From: JBBSUQ01 sp964389755 | GTDB taxonomy: Bacteria > Bacteroidota > Bacteroidia > Flavobacteriales_D > Crocinitomicaceae | NCBI GenBank assembly: GCA_964389755.1 | Contig: CAYMEW010000024.1 | Span: 1-64,000, forward strand | Reading direction: 5' to 3' | DNA length: 64,000 bases | Shown here: piece after piece, positions 35,701 to 44,136 of the stretch | Position numbering within the stretch: the first letter of the stretch is position 1 | Layout of the letters: each line of letters opens with the position of its first letter | Position numbers and translations under genes: made by a program | The notes under the pieces: generated by a model | The model's input: the letters and a program-made list of their open reading frames with translations, nothing else | What the model was told of the DNA's origin: nothing | The model's database searches: none

Positions 35701-37061
35701 GCCTGGATCCCCAAACGGTGAAGTGTCGGAGCCCGGTTGAGCAGTACGGGGTGTCCTTTGAGTACGTTCTCGAGGATATCCCAAACCACCGGCTCTTTGC
35801 GATCAACGATCTTCTTGGCGGATTTCACGGTCTTCACAATTCCACGCTCGATCATCTTGCGGATGATGAACGGTTTGTAGAGTTCCGCTGCCATGTCTTT
35901 CGGCAAACCACACTCGTGCAGTTTGAGATCCGGTCCCACGACAATTACGGAACGTGCCGAGTAATCCACCCGTTTACCGAGGAGGTTCTGGCGGAAACGT
36001 CCCTGCTTACCTTTCAGTGAATCCGAAAGGGATTTCAGCGGACGATTCGATTCGGTTTTCACCGCACTTGCTTTACGCGAGTTATCGAAAAGTGAGTCAA
36101 CTGCTTCCTGGAGCATGCGTTTCTCATTTCTGAGGATCACTTCAGGTGCTTTGATCTCGATGAGTCTTTTCAGACGGTTGTTACGGATGATCACACGACG
36201 GTAAAGGTCGTTGAGATCCGACGTCGCGAAACGTCCTCCGTCCAGCGGTACAAGCGGACGCAGTTCCGGCGGAATAACCGGTACAACTTTCACGATCATC
36301 CATTCGGGATGGTTTTCAATACGCGTTTGTGATTCGCGCATGGATTCCACCACCTGCAGGCGCTTGAGCGCTTCGTTCTTACGCTGCATGGATGTTTCGT
36401 TGTTCGCCTGGTGACGCAGGTCGTAGGAAGTCTGGTCCAGATCCAGTGTACGCAGCAGGTCGTAGAGCGCATCGGCTCCCATTTTTGCCACGAACTTGTT
36501 CGGATCGGAATCTTCCAGGTACTGGTTCTCCTTCGGAAGCGTATCGAGGATATCGAGGTATTCTTCTTCCGTCAGGAAATCGAGGCGATTGAGCGGCGTT
36601 CCGTCAAGCCCGGAAGCCTGTCCGGACTGGATTACCACATAGCGCTCATAATAAATGATCTGATCGAGTTTCTTGGTCGGAAGGCCGAGCAGGTAACCGA
36701 TCTTGTTCGGCAGTGAACGGAAGTACCAGATGTGTGCCACGGGAACCACGAGTGAAATGTGTCCCATGCGCTCACGGCGTACTTTTTTCTCCGTTACTTC
36801 CACCCCACAACGGTCACAAACGATCCCTTTGTAGCGAATGCGCTTGTATTTCCCGCAGTGACATTCGTAGTCCTTTACAGGCCCGAAGATACGTTCACAG
36901 AAGAGACCGTCTCGTTCAGGCTTGTAAGTTCTGTAGTTTATCGTTTCCGGCTTCAGTACTTCTCCACTCGATTGCTCCAGGATAGCTTCCGGGGAAGCCA
37001 GGGAAATCGTGATCTTATTGAAGCTACTTTGCTTTTTCGGTGTTTCTTTTCTGTAAGCCAT
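32775..37061 (-). CDS. rpoC: RNA polymerase subunit beta'
   Basis: 1428 aa, normal for Bacteroidota. It carries the zinc ribbon CHCGKYKRIRYKGIVCDRCG near 70-90, the active-site NADFDGDQM that binds Mg2+, the bridge-helix and trigger-loop region with GARGSKEQIRQLSGMRGLM, and the second Cys cluster near 880-910 (CEMRRGVCSKCYGR). It starts 35 bases after rpoB ends. The long plus-strand frames over it are antisense shadows. Confidence 0.98.
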   Translation of the reverse strand: MAYRKETPKKQSSFNKITISLASPEAILEQSSGEVLKPETINYRTYKPERDGLFCERIFGPVKDYECHCGKYKRIRYKGIVCDRCGVEVTEKKVRRERMGHISLVVPVAHIWYFRSLPNKIGYLLGLPTKKLDQIIYYERYVVIQSGQASGLDGTPLNRLDFLTEEEYLDILDTLPKENQYLEDSDPNKFVAKMGADALYDLLRTLDLDQTSYDLRHQANNETSMQRKNEALKRLQVVESMRESQTRIENHPEWMIVKVVPVIPPELRPLVPLDGGRFATSDLNDLYRRVIIRNNRLKRLIEIKAPEVILRNEKRMLQEAVDSLFDNSRKASAVKTESNRPLKSLSDSLKGKQGRFRQNLLGKRVDYSARSVIVVGPDLKLHECGLPKDMAAELYKPFIIRKMIERGIVKTVKSAKKIVDRKEPVVWDILENVLKGHPVLLNRAPTLHRLGIQAFQPKLIEGKAIRLHPLVTTAFNADFDGDQMAVHLPLGNAAILEAQLLMLASHNILNPANGAPIAVPSQDMVLGLYYITKGKRSTKELKVKGEDGIFYSPEEVVIAYNEGKLDLHAHIKVKTYDLDEKGVPSLQMIETTCGRVIFNEKVPREVGYINDVLTKKALRDIIGNVLKVAGTSRCAQFLDDIKELGYDMAFKGGLSFNLDDIIIPAEKEVLVEKAENEVKDVLMNYNMGLITNNERYNQIIDIWTHTNSRLTHTLMEQLKNDKQGFNSIYMMFDSGARGSKEQIRQLSGMRGLMAKPQKSGSTNQDIIENPILSNFKEGLSILEYFISTHGARKGLADTALKTADAGYLTRRLVDVAQDVVINADDCGTLRGLMATALRKNDEVVEPLYDRILGRTSVHDIYHPETEDMIVAAGELISENVADAIEKAGIEEVEIRSVLTCEMRRGVCSKCYGRNLATHRSAQKGDSVGVIAAQSIGEPGTQLTLRTFHVGGTASNIADESDLKAKGSGKLEIDELRTIEMKNADGSTRTVVVGRSAELKITDEKTGVVIMTANIPYGAEMIADNNTKVKKGDVICKWDPYNAVIISEVAGKVVFDNVIEGVTYREEVDEQTGFTEKVITESRDKKKNPAIHIIDLKTKEVLREYSLPVEAHISVSEGDKLEAGKILVKIPRVAGKSGDITGGLPRVTELFEARNPSNPAVVSEIDGIAEYGKIKRGNREIQITSKTGDTRKYLVPLSKHILVQENDFVRAGQPLSDGAVTPNDILNIEGPTRVQEYLVNEIQEVYRLQGVKINDKHFEVIVRQMMLKAEIIDAGDTRFLEGQSVHKADIMEENDSIYGMKVVVDAGDSQTLRSGQIVSARKLRDENSQLKRSDSKLIEARDAVPATSTPLLQGITRASLQTQSFISAASFQETTKVLNEAAISGKEDHLLGLKENVIVGHLIPAGTGVRGFQKLVVASKEAYEEMIQE

Positions 37062-37096
37062 ACTATTGCTTATTTACTTAATATCAACTCTATCGA

Positions 37097-40000
37097 TTAA
37101 TCCAGGGATACATTCAGACACAGACCTCGTAACTCATGCAACAAGACGTTGAATGATTCCGGGATACCTGGTTCCGGGATGTTATCACCTTTCACGATCG
37201 ACTCATATGCTTTTGCACGTCCCATCACGTCATCCGACTTCACGGTCAGGATCTCCTGCAGGATGTTGGATGCACCGAATGCCTCGAGTGCCCACACCTC
37301 CATCTCACCGAAACGCTGACCTCCGAACTGTGCTTTACCACCGAGCGGCTGCTGCGTAATAAGTGAGTACGGTCCGATCGAACGGGCGTGCATTTTATCG
37401 TCTACCATGTGCGACAGTTTCAGCATGTAGATCACACCGACTGTTGCCGTCTGGTGGAAACGATCTCCGGTTCCACCGTCGTAGAGGTACGTTTTTCCGG
37501 ATGTCGGAACCTGTGCTTTCTCCGTCCATGCATTGATCTCTTCCGGTTTCGCACCGTCAAAGATCGGCGTGGCGAACTTCACACCGAGTTTTTCTCCTGC
37601 CCAGCCAAGTACGGTTTCGTAAATCTGCCCGAGGTTCATACGCGAAGGTACACCCAGCGGGTTCAGTACGATGTCTACCGGCGTTCCGTCTTCGAGGAAC
37701 GGCATGTCTTCCTGGCGTACGATGTTGGCAACGATTCCTTTGTTACCGTGACGTCCCGCCATCTTATCACCTACTTTCAGTTTTCGTTTTTTCGCCACGT
37801 AAACCTTGGCCATTTTCACGATTCCTGCCGGCAGTTCATCCCCCACTGAAATGTGGAATTTCTTGCGCTTGTAAGTTCCGAGAATGTCGTTCGACTTGAT
37901 GTTGAAGTTGTGAATTACCCGTCCAACGAGGGTGTTCACACGCGCATCTGCCGTCCAGTTTGTCGGGTTGATGATCGTGTAATCGATCGCTGTGAGGTTC
38001 TTCGCTGAGAACTTCGTTCCTTTCTTAATGATCTCTTCCTTGAAGTTGTTGAATACGCCCGCCGATTTATTGTCTCCGATCACTTGCAGGAGTTTTTCAA
38101 CGAGTTTTTCCTTCAGGATTGCGAAATCTTTTTCGTACTCGGAATCCAGTTGTTCGAGAACAGGCTTGTCCTGTGCTTTGGATTTGCGATCCTTGATTGC
38201 ACGGGAGAAGAGTTTTTTATCGATTACCACACCGCGAAGCGACGGACCTGCTTTCAGGGAAGCGTCTTTCACATCACCGGCTTTATCACCGAAGATCGCA
38301 CGCAGGAGTTTCTCTTCCGGCGAAGGATCTGTTTCTCCTTTCGGAGTGATCTTACCGATGAGGATGTCTCCTTCTTTGATCTCGGCACCGATACGGATGA
38401 GTCCGTTTTCATCGAGGTCTTTGGTTGCCTCTTCGGAAACGTTCGGGATATCAGCCGTCAACTCTTCCATTCCGCGTTTTGTATCGCGAACTTCGAGTGT
38501 GTACTCATCAATGTGGATCGATGTAAAGATATCGTCGCGTACCACGCGCTCTGAGATCACGATCGCATCCTCGAAGTTGTACCCTTTCCACGGCATGAAC
38601 GCCACTTTCAGGTTTTGTCCGAGTGCGAGTTCTCCCTGCTGGGTCGCATATCCTTCACAAAGCACCTGTCCTTTTTCAACGCGATCGCCTTTTTGCACGA
38701 TCGGTTTGAGGTTCATACAGGTACTCTGGTTCGTTTTCGTAAATTTCGTAAGCGGGTAGCGCGTTACTTCGTTTTCGAAGCTTACGAGTTTGTCATCGTC
38801 ATCCCAGTCGTAGCGGATCACGATCTCGTTTGCATCCACGTATTCAACGGTTCCGTCACCTTCTGCATTGATCAGTACACGTGAATCACGTGCCACGAGT
38901 CGCTCGATACCGGTACCCACGATCGGCGAAGCCGGTTTCAGGAGCGGCACTGCCTGGCGCTGCATGTTTGATCCCATGAGGGCGCGGTTGGCATCATCGT
39001 GCTCGAGGAACGGAATGGAGGAAGCCGCGATCGAAGCGATCTGGTTGGCTCCAACGTCCATCAGGTTCAGATCTGTCGGCGGTACCACCGGGAAATCTCC
39101 TTCATAACGTGCTTTCACAACATCTGTCAGGAATTCTCCTTTATCGCCTACCTGTGCATTGGCCTGAGCGATCATTTTCGCATCTTCTTCTTCGGCGCTG
39201 AGGTAAATCGGTTCCTTATCGAACAATACTTTTCCGGAAGATACTTCGCGGTACGGTGTTTCGATGAATCCGAGTTTATTCACTTTCGCAAATACACAGA
39301 GTGAAGAGATCAGACCGATGTTCGGTCCTTCCGGTGTTTCAATCGTACAGAGTCGTCCGTAGTGCGTATAGTGAACGTCACGTACCTCGAAGCCTGCACG
39401 CTCACGAGACAGACCGCCTGGTCCGAGTGCGGAAAGACGACGTTTGTGCGTCACTTCCGAAAGCGGGTTGGTCTGATCCATGAACTGCGATAACTGGTTG
39501 GTTCCGAAGAACGAGTTGATCACAGAAGAAAGCGTTTTTGCGTTGATAAGGTCAATCGGTGTGAAGACCTCATTGTCACGTACGTTCATACGTTCGCGGA
39601 TAGTACGTGCCATACGTGCAAGTCCGACACCGAACTGTGCATAAAGCTGTTCACCCACGGTACGAACACGTCGGTTTGACAAGTGGTCGATATCATCGAC
39701 ATCTGCCTTCGAGTTAATGAGCTCGATCAGGTATTTGATGATGCTGATGATGTCGTTCTTCGTTAATACGCGTGACTCTTCTGTTTCGTCCAGGTTGAGT
39801 TTTTTGTTGAGACGGAAACGTCCCACCTCTCCCAGGTCGTAACGGGTATCTGAGAAGAACAGTTTCTCAAATACGTTTTTCGCTGTTTCGTAATCCGGTG
39901 GTTCGGCGTTACGCAACTGGCGATAGATATGTTCAACCGCTTCTTTTTCCGAGTTGGAAGTATCTTTCTGAAGCGTGTTGTAAATAATCGTAAAGTCGGC

Positions 40001-40909
40001 GGAATTCACATCTTCTTTGTGGAGGATGATCGTTTTCACGCCTGAATCGACGATCAGGTCAATGTGCTCTTCTTCGAGTATGGTCTCGCGATCGAGGAGT
40101 ACTTCGTTTCGTTCGATAGACACCACTTCTCCGGTATCTTCATCCACGAAGTCTTCGATCCAGGATTTCAGCACACGTGCTGCAAGTTTCCGCCCGATGA
40201 GCTTTTTGAGGTTTGCTTTCGTCGCCTTAATTTCATCCGCGAGTCCGAAGATCTCGAGAATGTCCTTATCACTTTCATATCCGATGGCACGGAAGAGTGT
40301 TGTAACCGGTAATTTTTTCTTCCGGTCGATGTATGCATACATCACACTGTTGATATCCGTGGCAAATTCGATCCAGGATCCTTTGAACGGGATCACACGG
40401 GCCGAATATAATTTAGTACCGTTGGCATGTCGGCTTTGCCCGAAGAATACACCCGGAGAGCGGTGGAGTTGTGAAACGATCACACGCTCTGCACCATTCA
40501 CCACGAAAGATCCTTTCGGGGTCATATAAGGGATTGTACCTAAATAAACATCCTGCACGATGGTTTCAAAATCTTCGTGTTCCGGATCGGTACAGTATAA
40601 TTTCAGCTTTGCTTTCAGTGGAACGCTGTAGGTCAATCCACGCTCGATACACTCCTCAATGGTGTAGCGTGGCGGATCGATGAAGTAATCCAGGAACTCC
40701 AGAACAAACTGATTCCGTGTATCAGTGATCGGGAAGTTTTCGGAAAATACCTTAAACAGTCCTTCGCTTTCGCGATTTTCAGGAGTTGTTTCCAGCTGGA
40801 AGAACTCCATAAAGGACTTGATTTGAATATCCAGGAAATCCGGATAATCGAATTGACTTTTACTCGACGCAAAGTTAATTCTTGTTGAAATGTTGCTTGA
40901 TGTTGCCAA
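37097..40909 (-). CDS. rpoB: RNA polymerase subunit beta
   Basis: 1270 aa if translation starts at the TTG at 40909 (MATSSNISTRINFAS), which gives the usual Flavobacteriia length and N-terminus; an ATG at 40975 would add 22 unrelated residues. The rifampicin-pocket sequence LSQFMDQTNPLSEVTHKRRL then SALGPGG matches the sensitive wild type at the classical positions (Asp, His and Ser present). The gene lies 45-110 bases after rplL. No regulatory leader is obvious in that gap. Confidence in identity is very high; the start codon is less certain. Confidence 0.97.
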   Translation of the reverse strand: MATSSNISTRINFASSKSQFDYPDFLDIQIKSFMEFFQLETTPENRESEGLFKVFSENFPITDTRNQFVLEFLDYFIDPPRYTIEECIERGLTYSVPLKAKLKLYCTDPEHEDFETIVQDVYLGTIPYMTPKGSFVVNGAERVIVSQLHRSPGVFFGQSRHANGTKLYSARVIPFKGSWIEFATDINSVMYAYIDRKKKLPVTTLFRAIGYESDKDILEIFGLADEIKATKANLKKLIGRKLAARVLKSWIEDFVDEDTGEVVSIERNEVLLDRETILEEEHIDLIVDSGVKTIILHKEDVNSADFTIIYNTLQKDTSNSEKEAVEHIYRQLRNAEPPDYETAKNVFEKLFFSDTRYDLGEVGRFRLNKKLNLDETEESRVLTKNDIISIIKYLIELINSKADVDDIDHLSNRRVRTVGEQLYAQFGVGLARMARTIRERMNVRDNEVFTPIDLINAKTLSSVINSFFGTNQLSQFMDQTNPLSEVTHKRRLSALGPGGLSRERAGFEVRDVHYTHYGRLCTIETPEGPNIGLISSLCVFAKVNKLGFIETPYREVSSGKVLFDKEPIYLSAEEEDAKMIAQANAQVGDKGEFLTDVVKARYEGDFPVVPPTDLNLMDVGANQIASIAASSIPFLEHDDANRALMGSNMQRQAVPLLKPASPIVGTGIERLVARDSRVLINAEGDGTVEYVDANEIVIRYDWDDDDKLVSFENEVTRYPLTKFTKTNQSTCMNLKPIVQKGDRVEKGQVLCEGYATQQGELALGQNLKVAFMPWKGYNFEDAIVISERVVRDDIFTSIHIDEYTLEVRDTKRGMEELTADIPNVSEEATKDLDENGLIRIGAEIKEGDILIGKITPKGETDPSPEEKLLRAIFGDKAGDVKDASLKAGPSLRGVVIDKKLFSRAIKDRKSKAQDKPVLEQLDSEYEKDFAILKEKLVEKLLQVIGDNKSAGVFNNFKEEIIKKGTKFSAKNLTAIDYTIINPTNWTADARVNTLVGRVIHNFNIKSNDILGTYKRKKFHISVGDELPAGIVKMAKVYVAKKRKLKVGDKMAGRHGNKGIVANIVRQEDMPFLEDGTPVDIVLNPLGVPSRMNLGQIYETVLGWAGEKLGVKFATPIFDGAKPEEINAWTEKAQVPTSGKTYLYDGGTGDRFHQTATVGVIYMLKLSHMVDDKMHARSIGPYSLITQQPLGGKAQFGGQRFGEMEVWALEAFGASNILQEILTVKSDDVMGRAKAYESIVKGDNIPEPGIPESFNVLLHELRGLCLNVSLD

Positions 40910-41020
40910 GGCTAAAAGATTTTGATTTCGAATATGAACTTTTATGCGCTCAATGCAATAAACAGGAATAGGCATCCGTCAGTTGACGGACACCTTTCCC
41001 ATAAGTATGAAGTATGATTA

Positions 41021-41398
41021 TTACTTAATCTCAACTTCTGCTCCAGCCTCTTCGAGAGACTTTTTAAGTCCTTCAGCTTCGTCTTTAGACACTGCTTCTT
41101 TCAATGTAGAAGGAGCGTTATCAACGAGGTCTTTAGACTCTTTCAGACCGTTACCTGTGAGTTCTTTTACAAGTTTCACAACAGCCAGTTTGTTAGCACC
41201 ACCTGCTTTGAGGATCACATCGAATTCTGTTTTCTCAGCAGCAGCTTCGCCACCTCCGGCAGCAGCACCACCTGCAACAGCTACAGCTGCAGCAGCAGGT
41301 TCGATACCATACTCATCCTTCAGGATAGTTGCCAGTTCGTTTACTTCCTTAACAGTAAGGTTTACTAACGTTTCCGCGATTTCTTTCAAATCAGCCAT
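41021..41398 (-). CDS. rplL: Ribosomal protein L7/L12
   Basis: 125 aa. N-terminal dimerisation helix, Ala/Gly-rich hinge (AAAVAVAGGAAAGGG, about 36-52) and the C-terminal factor-binding domain with FDVILKAGG and TGNGLKESKDLVD. It forms the stalk that recruits elongation factors, anchored on L10. It follows rplJ by 48 bases. Confidence 0.98.
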   Translation of the reverse strand: MADLKEIAETLVNLTVKEVNELATILKDEYGIEPAAAAVAVAGGAAAGGGEAAAEKTEFDVILKAGGANKLAVVKLVKELTGNGLKESKDLVDNAPSTLKEAVSKDEAEGLKKSLEEAGAEVEIK

Positions 41399-41446
41399 TT
41401 TATTTTAATTTAAATAAAGGTTCAACAATAAATGTTTAAAAAATAA

Positions 41447-41968
41447 TTATGCTCTTTCTTCGAGCGTTTTAAGGATACCGGCAATCTTGCCACCAGCACC
41501 TTTAAGTCCGGATACAACGTTCTTCGCAGGACTTTGAAGCAACGCGATGATATCGCCGAGCAATTCTTCCTTGCTCTTGATGGAGCTCAGCATTTCAAGC
41601 TGGTTATCTCCAACGAATATCGCTTCTTCGATAAAGGCTCCTTTGAGAACCGGTTTCTCGTTTTTCTTACGGAAATCCTGGATCACTTTTGCAGGAACGT
41701 TCCCTACTTCGGCAAACATGATAGACGTCGGACCTGCGAGTACATCACGCAGTTTCCCGAAGTCCTTACCTTCCACTTTATCCATCGCTTTCTGCAGGAG
41801 GGCGTTTTTCACCACGCGCAGACGGATGTTAGACTGGAAGCACTTACGACGAAGGTTGTTGATCGTTTCTACTGATAATTCCGCTGTATCTGCCAGATAG
41901 AAGATGTTAGATTCAGACAGTTCCGATGCTAACTCATCTATGTATTTCGCTTTTTCTTCTCTTGTCAT
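41447..41968 (-). CDS. rplJ: Ribosomal protein L10
   Basis: 173 aa. Opens with MTREEKAKYIDELASE; the N-terminal domain binds 23S rRNA and the C-terminal helix (AGGKIAGILKTLEERA) binds L7/L12. It lies 13 bases after rplA, so co-translation is likely. In many bacteria L10 or the L10–L12 complex autoregulates this operon; I see no leader hairpin that proves it here. Confidence 0.98.
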   Translation of the reverse strand: MTREEKAKYIDELASELSESNIFYLADTAELSVETINNLRRKCFQSNIRLRVVKNALLQKAMDKVEGKDFGKLRDVLAGPTSIMFAEVGNVPAKVIQDFRKKNEKPVLKGAFIEEAIFVGDNQLEMLSSIKSKEELLGDIIALLQSPAKNVVSGLKGAGGKIAGILKTLEERA

Positions 41969-41981
41969 TTTACGTAAGTTT

Positions 41982-42677
41982 TTAAGCTACAACAGATTTT
42001 GCATCAATTTGAATCCCCGGACTCATCGTTGAGCTCAGATAAATACTTTTGATGTACGTACCCTTTGCAGCAGACGGTTTCAGTTTCACAAGTTGCTGGA
42101 GCAATTCGCTTGCATTGTCTTTGAGTTTACCTCCTTCGAAGCTTACTTTTCCGACAGCTGCATGAATGATTCCGTATTTGTCAACTTTGAAATCGATCTT
42201 TCCTGCTTTTACTTCCTCAACGGCTTTGGCGACATCCATCGTTACGGTACCGGTCTTCGGGTTCGGCATCAGTCCACGCGGTCCGAGAATTCGTCCCAGT
42301 GCACCTACTTTCCCCATTACTGCCGGCATCGTGATGATCACGTCAACGTCCGTCCATCCTCCTTTGATCTTTGCGATGTAATCGTCGAGCCCCACGTAAT
42401 CCGCGCCGGCTGCTTTTGCCTCTTCTTCTTTATCAGGAGTACAAAGTACGAGTACACGTACATCTTTTCCTGTTCCGTGAGGCAATGCTACCGTACCGCG
42501 AACCATTTGGTTAGCTTTTCGGGGATCAACCCCCAGACGTACGCAAATATCAACAGAAGCATCAAATTTTGTGGTAGAGACTCCTTTAACCAAATCACAA
42601 GCTTCAGTTAAGGAATACGTTTTGTCCAGATCGTATTTGGACAAAATCTCTTTTCTCTTTTTAGAAATTCTTCCCAT
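41982..42677 (-). CDS. rplA: Ribosomal protein L1
   Basis: 231 aa, two-domain L1 with the linker segment ILGPRGLMPNPKTGTV typical of the family. It forms the L1 stalk at the ribosomal E site and may repress its own operon in some species. It starts 11 bases after rplK. Confidence 0.98.
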   Translation of the reverse strand: MGRISKKRKEILSKYDLDKTYSLTEACDLVKGVSTTKFDASVDICVRLGVDPRKANQMVRGTVALPHGTGKDVRVLVLCTPDKEEEAKAAGADYVGLDDYIAKIKGGWTDVDVIITMPAVMGKVGALGRILGPRGLMPNPKTGTVTMDVAKAVEEVKAGKIDFKVDKYGIIHAAVGKVSFEGGKLKDNASELLQQLVKLKPSAAKGTYIKSIYLSSTMSPGIQIDAKSVVA

Positions 42678-42688
42678 GTCTTAACTTA

Positions 42689-43135
42689 TTATTTGGTTTT
42701 CGGTGCTTCACCACCTTTTACTGTTACTCCCATACTACGTGCCGTACCTGCAACCATGCTCATTGCAGAGTCAACGGTAAAGCAGTTCATATCCTGCAGT
42801 TTGTCCTCGGCAATTGTGCGGATCTGATCCCAGGAAATCGAACCTACTTTGGAACGATTGGGTTCAGAAGAACCTTTTTTAATTTTGGTTTGCTCAAAGA
42901 TCTGGACCGCTGCTGGCGGAGTTTTGATCACAAAGTCAAAGGATTTATCGCTGTAAACAGTGATAACAACCGGCATAACCTTTCCTGCTTTATCCTGGGT
43001 CCGTGCATTGTATTGCTTACAGAACTCCATGATGTTCACCCCTTTGGCACCGAGTGCGGGACCTACGGGAGGAGCTGGATTGGCTGCGCCGCCTTTGATT
43101 TGCAGTTTAATCAATGCTGCTACTTCTTTAGCCAT
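42689..43135 (-). CDS. rplK: Ribosomal protein L11
   Basis: 148 aa. The N-terminal domain has the Pro-rich GGAANPAPPVGPALGAKGVN, which binds the GTPase-associated centre; the C-terminal domain binds rRNA. It is 88 bases after nusG, the largest gap inside this operon. Confidence 0.98.
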   Translation of the reverse strand: MAKEVAALIKLQIKGGAANPAPPVGPALGAKGVNIMEFCKQYNARTQDKAGKVMPVVITVYSDKSFDFVIKTPPAAVQIFEQTKIKKGSSEPNRSKVGSISWDQIRTIAEDKLQDMNCFTVDSAMSMVAGTARSMGVTVKGGEAPKTK

Positions 43136-43223
43136 TTGAATTATAAATTATGTAGTCAAACATGAGGCCTCAACGGGAAGCATTCAGGGTCGCCTTACCT
43201 CACTTCTACGGTTTAAATACACT

Positions 43224-43775
43224 TTAAATTTCCTTCTCGACCTGCATATAGCTCAACTCGAGGAGGTTCTTACGCCCGAAGATCTTCACCATTACTTTTA
43301 GTTTCTTCTTCTCTTCGTTGATCTCGTCGATCACACCGGAGAAGTTGTTGAACGGACCGTCGATAACTTTGACCGACTCGCCCACTACGAACGGGATCTT
43401 CATTTCCTCTTCCGTTTCCGACAGTTCGTCGACTTTTCCGAGGATGCGGTTTACTTCCGATGTACGCATCGGCACGGGATCGCCACCTTTTTCGGTTCCG
43501 AGGAACCCGATGACGTTGGGTATGCTTTTGATAACGTGGGAAACTTCTCCGATGAGGGCTGCTTCGATGAGCACATAACCCGGGAGGTACGCACGTTCTT
43601 TACTTACTTTTTTGCCATTGCGGATCTGAAAAACTTTCTCCGTCGGGATCAGTACCTGATCCACATAATCGGTCAGTTTCAGGCGTGAGATCTCGAGGTC
43701 GAGGTATTCTTTCACCTTTTTCTCCTTGCCGCTTACGGCTCTAACTACATACCAACGTTTTTTGATTTCTGCCAT
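43224..43775 (-). CDS. nusG: Transcription antitermination factor NusG
   Basis: 183 aa. NGN domain (KRWYVVRAVSGKEKKVKEYL at the start) followed by a KOW domain near the C-terminus (VGESVKVIDGPFNNFSGVI). NusG couples RNA polymerase to the ribosome and modulates pausing. It lies 9 bases after secE. Confidence 0.97.
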   Translation of the reverse strand: MAEIKKRWYVVRAVSGKEKKVKEYLDLEISRLKLTDYVDQVLIPTEKVFQIRNGKKVSKERAYLPGYVLIEAALIGEVSHVIKSIPNVIGFLGTEKGGDPVPMRTSEVNRILGKVDELSETEEEMKIPFVVGESVKVIDGPFNNFSGVIDEINEEKKKLKVMVKIFGRKNLLELSYMQVEKEI

Positions 43776-43784
43776 TGTTATGTA

Positions 43785-44000
43785 TTAAAACAAATCGTAA
43801 ATAAATCCTAATGCTCCTTTCCAGCCATCTCCCGAAGAGATTCCGAAAAGGTAATCCATTGCGAAAACCAGGAGGGCAAAAATAACAGAAGCAACTACCA
43901 CAATAATGGAGTTACTTTGCAATTCTTTCCAAGTTGGCCACGTCACGTTGTGAACCATCTCGTTCACTGTTTCGTTGATGTATGTTTTTATTTTTGACAC
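43785..44000 (-). CDS. secE: Preprotein translocase subunit SecE
   Basis: About 71 aa from the GTG at 44000 (MSKIKTYINETVNEM). A GTG at 44018 would start inside the tRNA-Trp gene, so the downstream GTG was chosen. A short amphipathic helix with VTWPTWKEL, the SecE signature, precedes one TM helix (about 30-52). SecE stabilises SecY in the export channel. Confidence 0.93.
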   Translation of the reverse strand: MSKIKTYINETVNEMVHNVTWPTWKELQSNSIIVVVASVIFALLVFAMDYLFGISSGDGWKGALGFIYDLF

Positions 44001-44015
44001 GTTACCTGAGTTTTG

Positions 44016-44088
44016 CACGGGCGGTAGGATTCGAACCCACGACCAATGGTTTTGGAGACCACTACTCTACCAACTGAGCTACGCCCGT
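44016..44088 (-). tRNA. tRNA-Trp (CCA)
   Basis: 73 bases; 7-bp acceptor stem ACGGGCG with CGCCCGT, anticodon loop CTCCAAA giving anticodon CCA, T-loop TTCGAAT. CCA end not encoded. It lies between tuf and secE. Confidence 0.96.
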
Positions 44089-44090
44089 GT

Positions 44091-44114
44091 AAAAAGGGGA
44101 GCGAACTCCCCTTT
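44091..44114 (-). terminator. Terminator after tuf
   Basis: 9-bp stem with a four-base loop (44093-44101 with 44106-44114) followed on the minus strand by a run of five T, just downstream of the tuf stop at 44137 and before the tRNA-Trp gene. Confidence 0.75.
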
Positions 44115-44136
44115 CTTATTGCTTGTATTTCTATTC

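Noticed and set aside
34218..36020. 600-residue plus-strand open frame over rpoC
   Set aside because: It is antisense to the conserved rpoC frame, has an unbalanced amino-acid make-up and matches no family. High GC at third positions of rpoC explains the missing stops.
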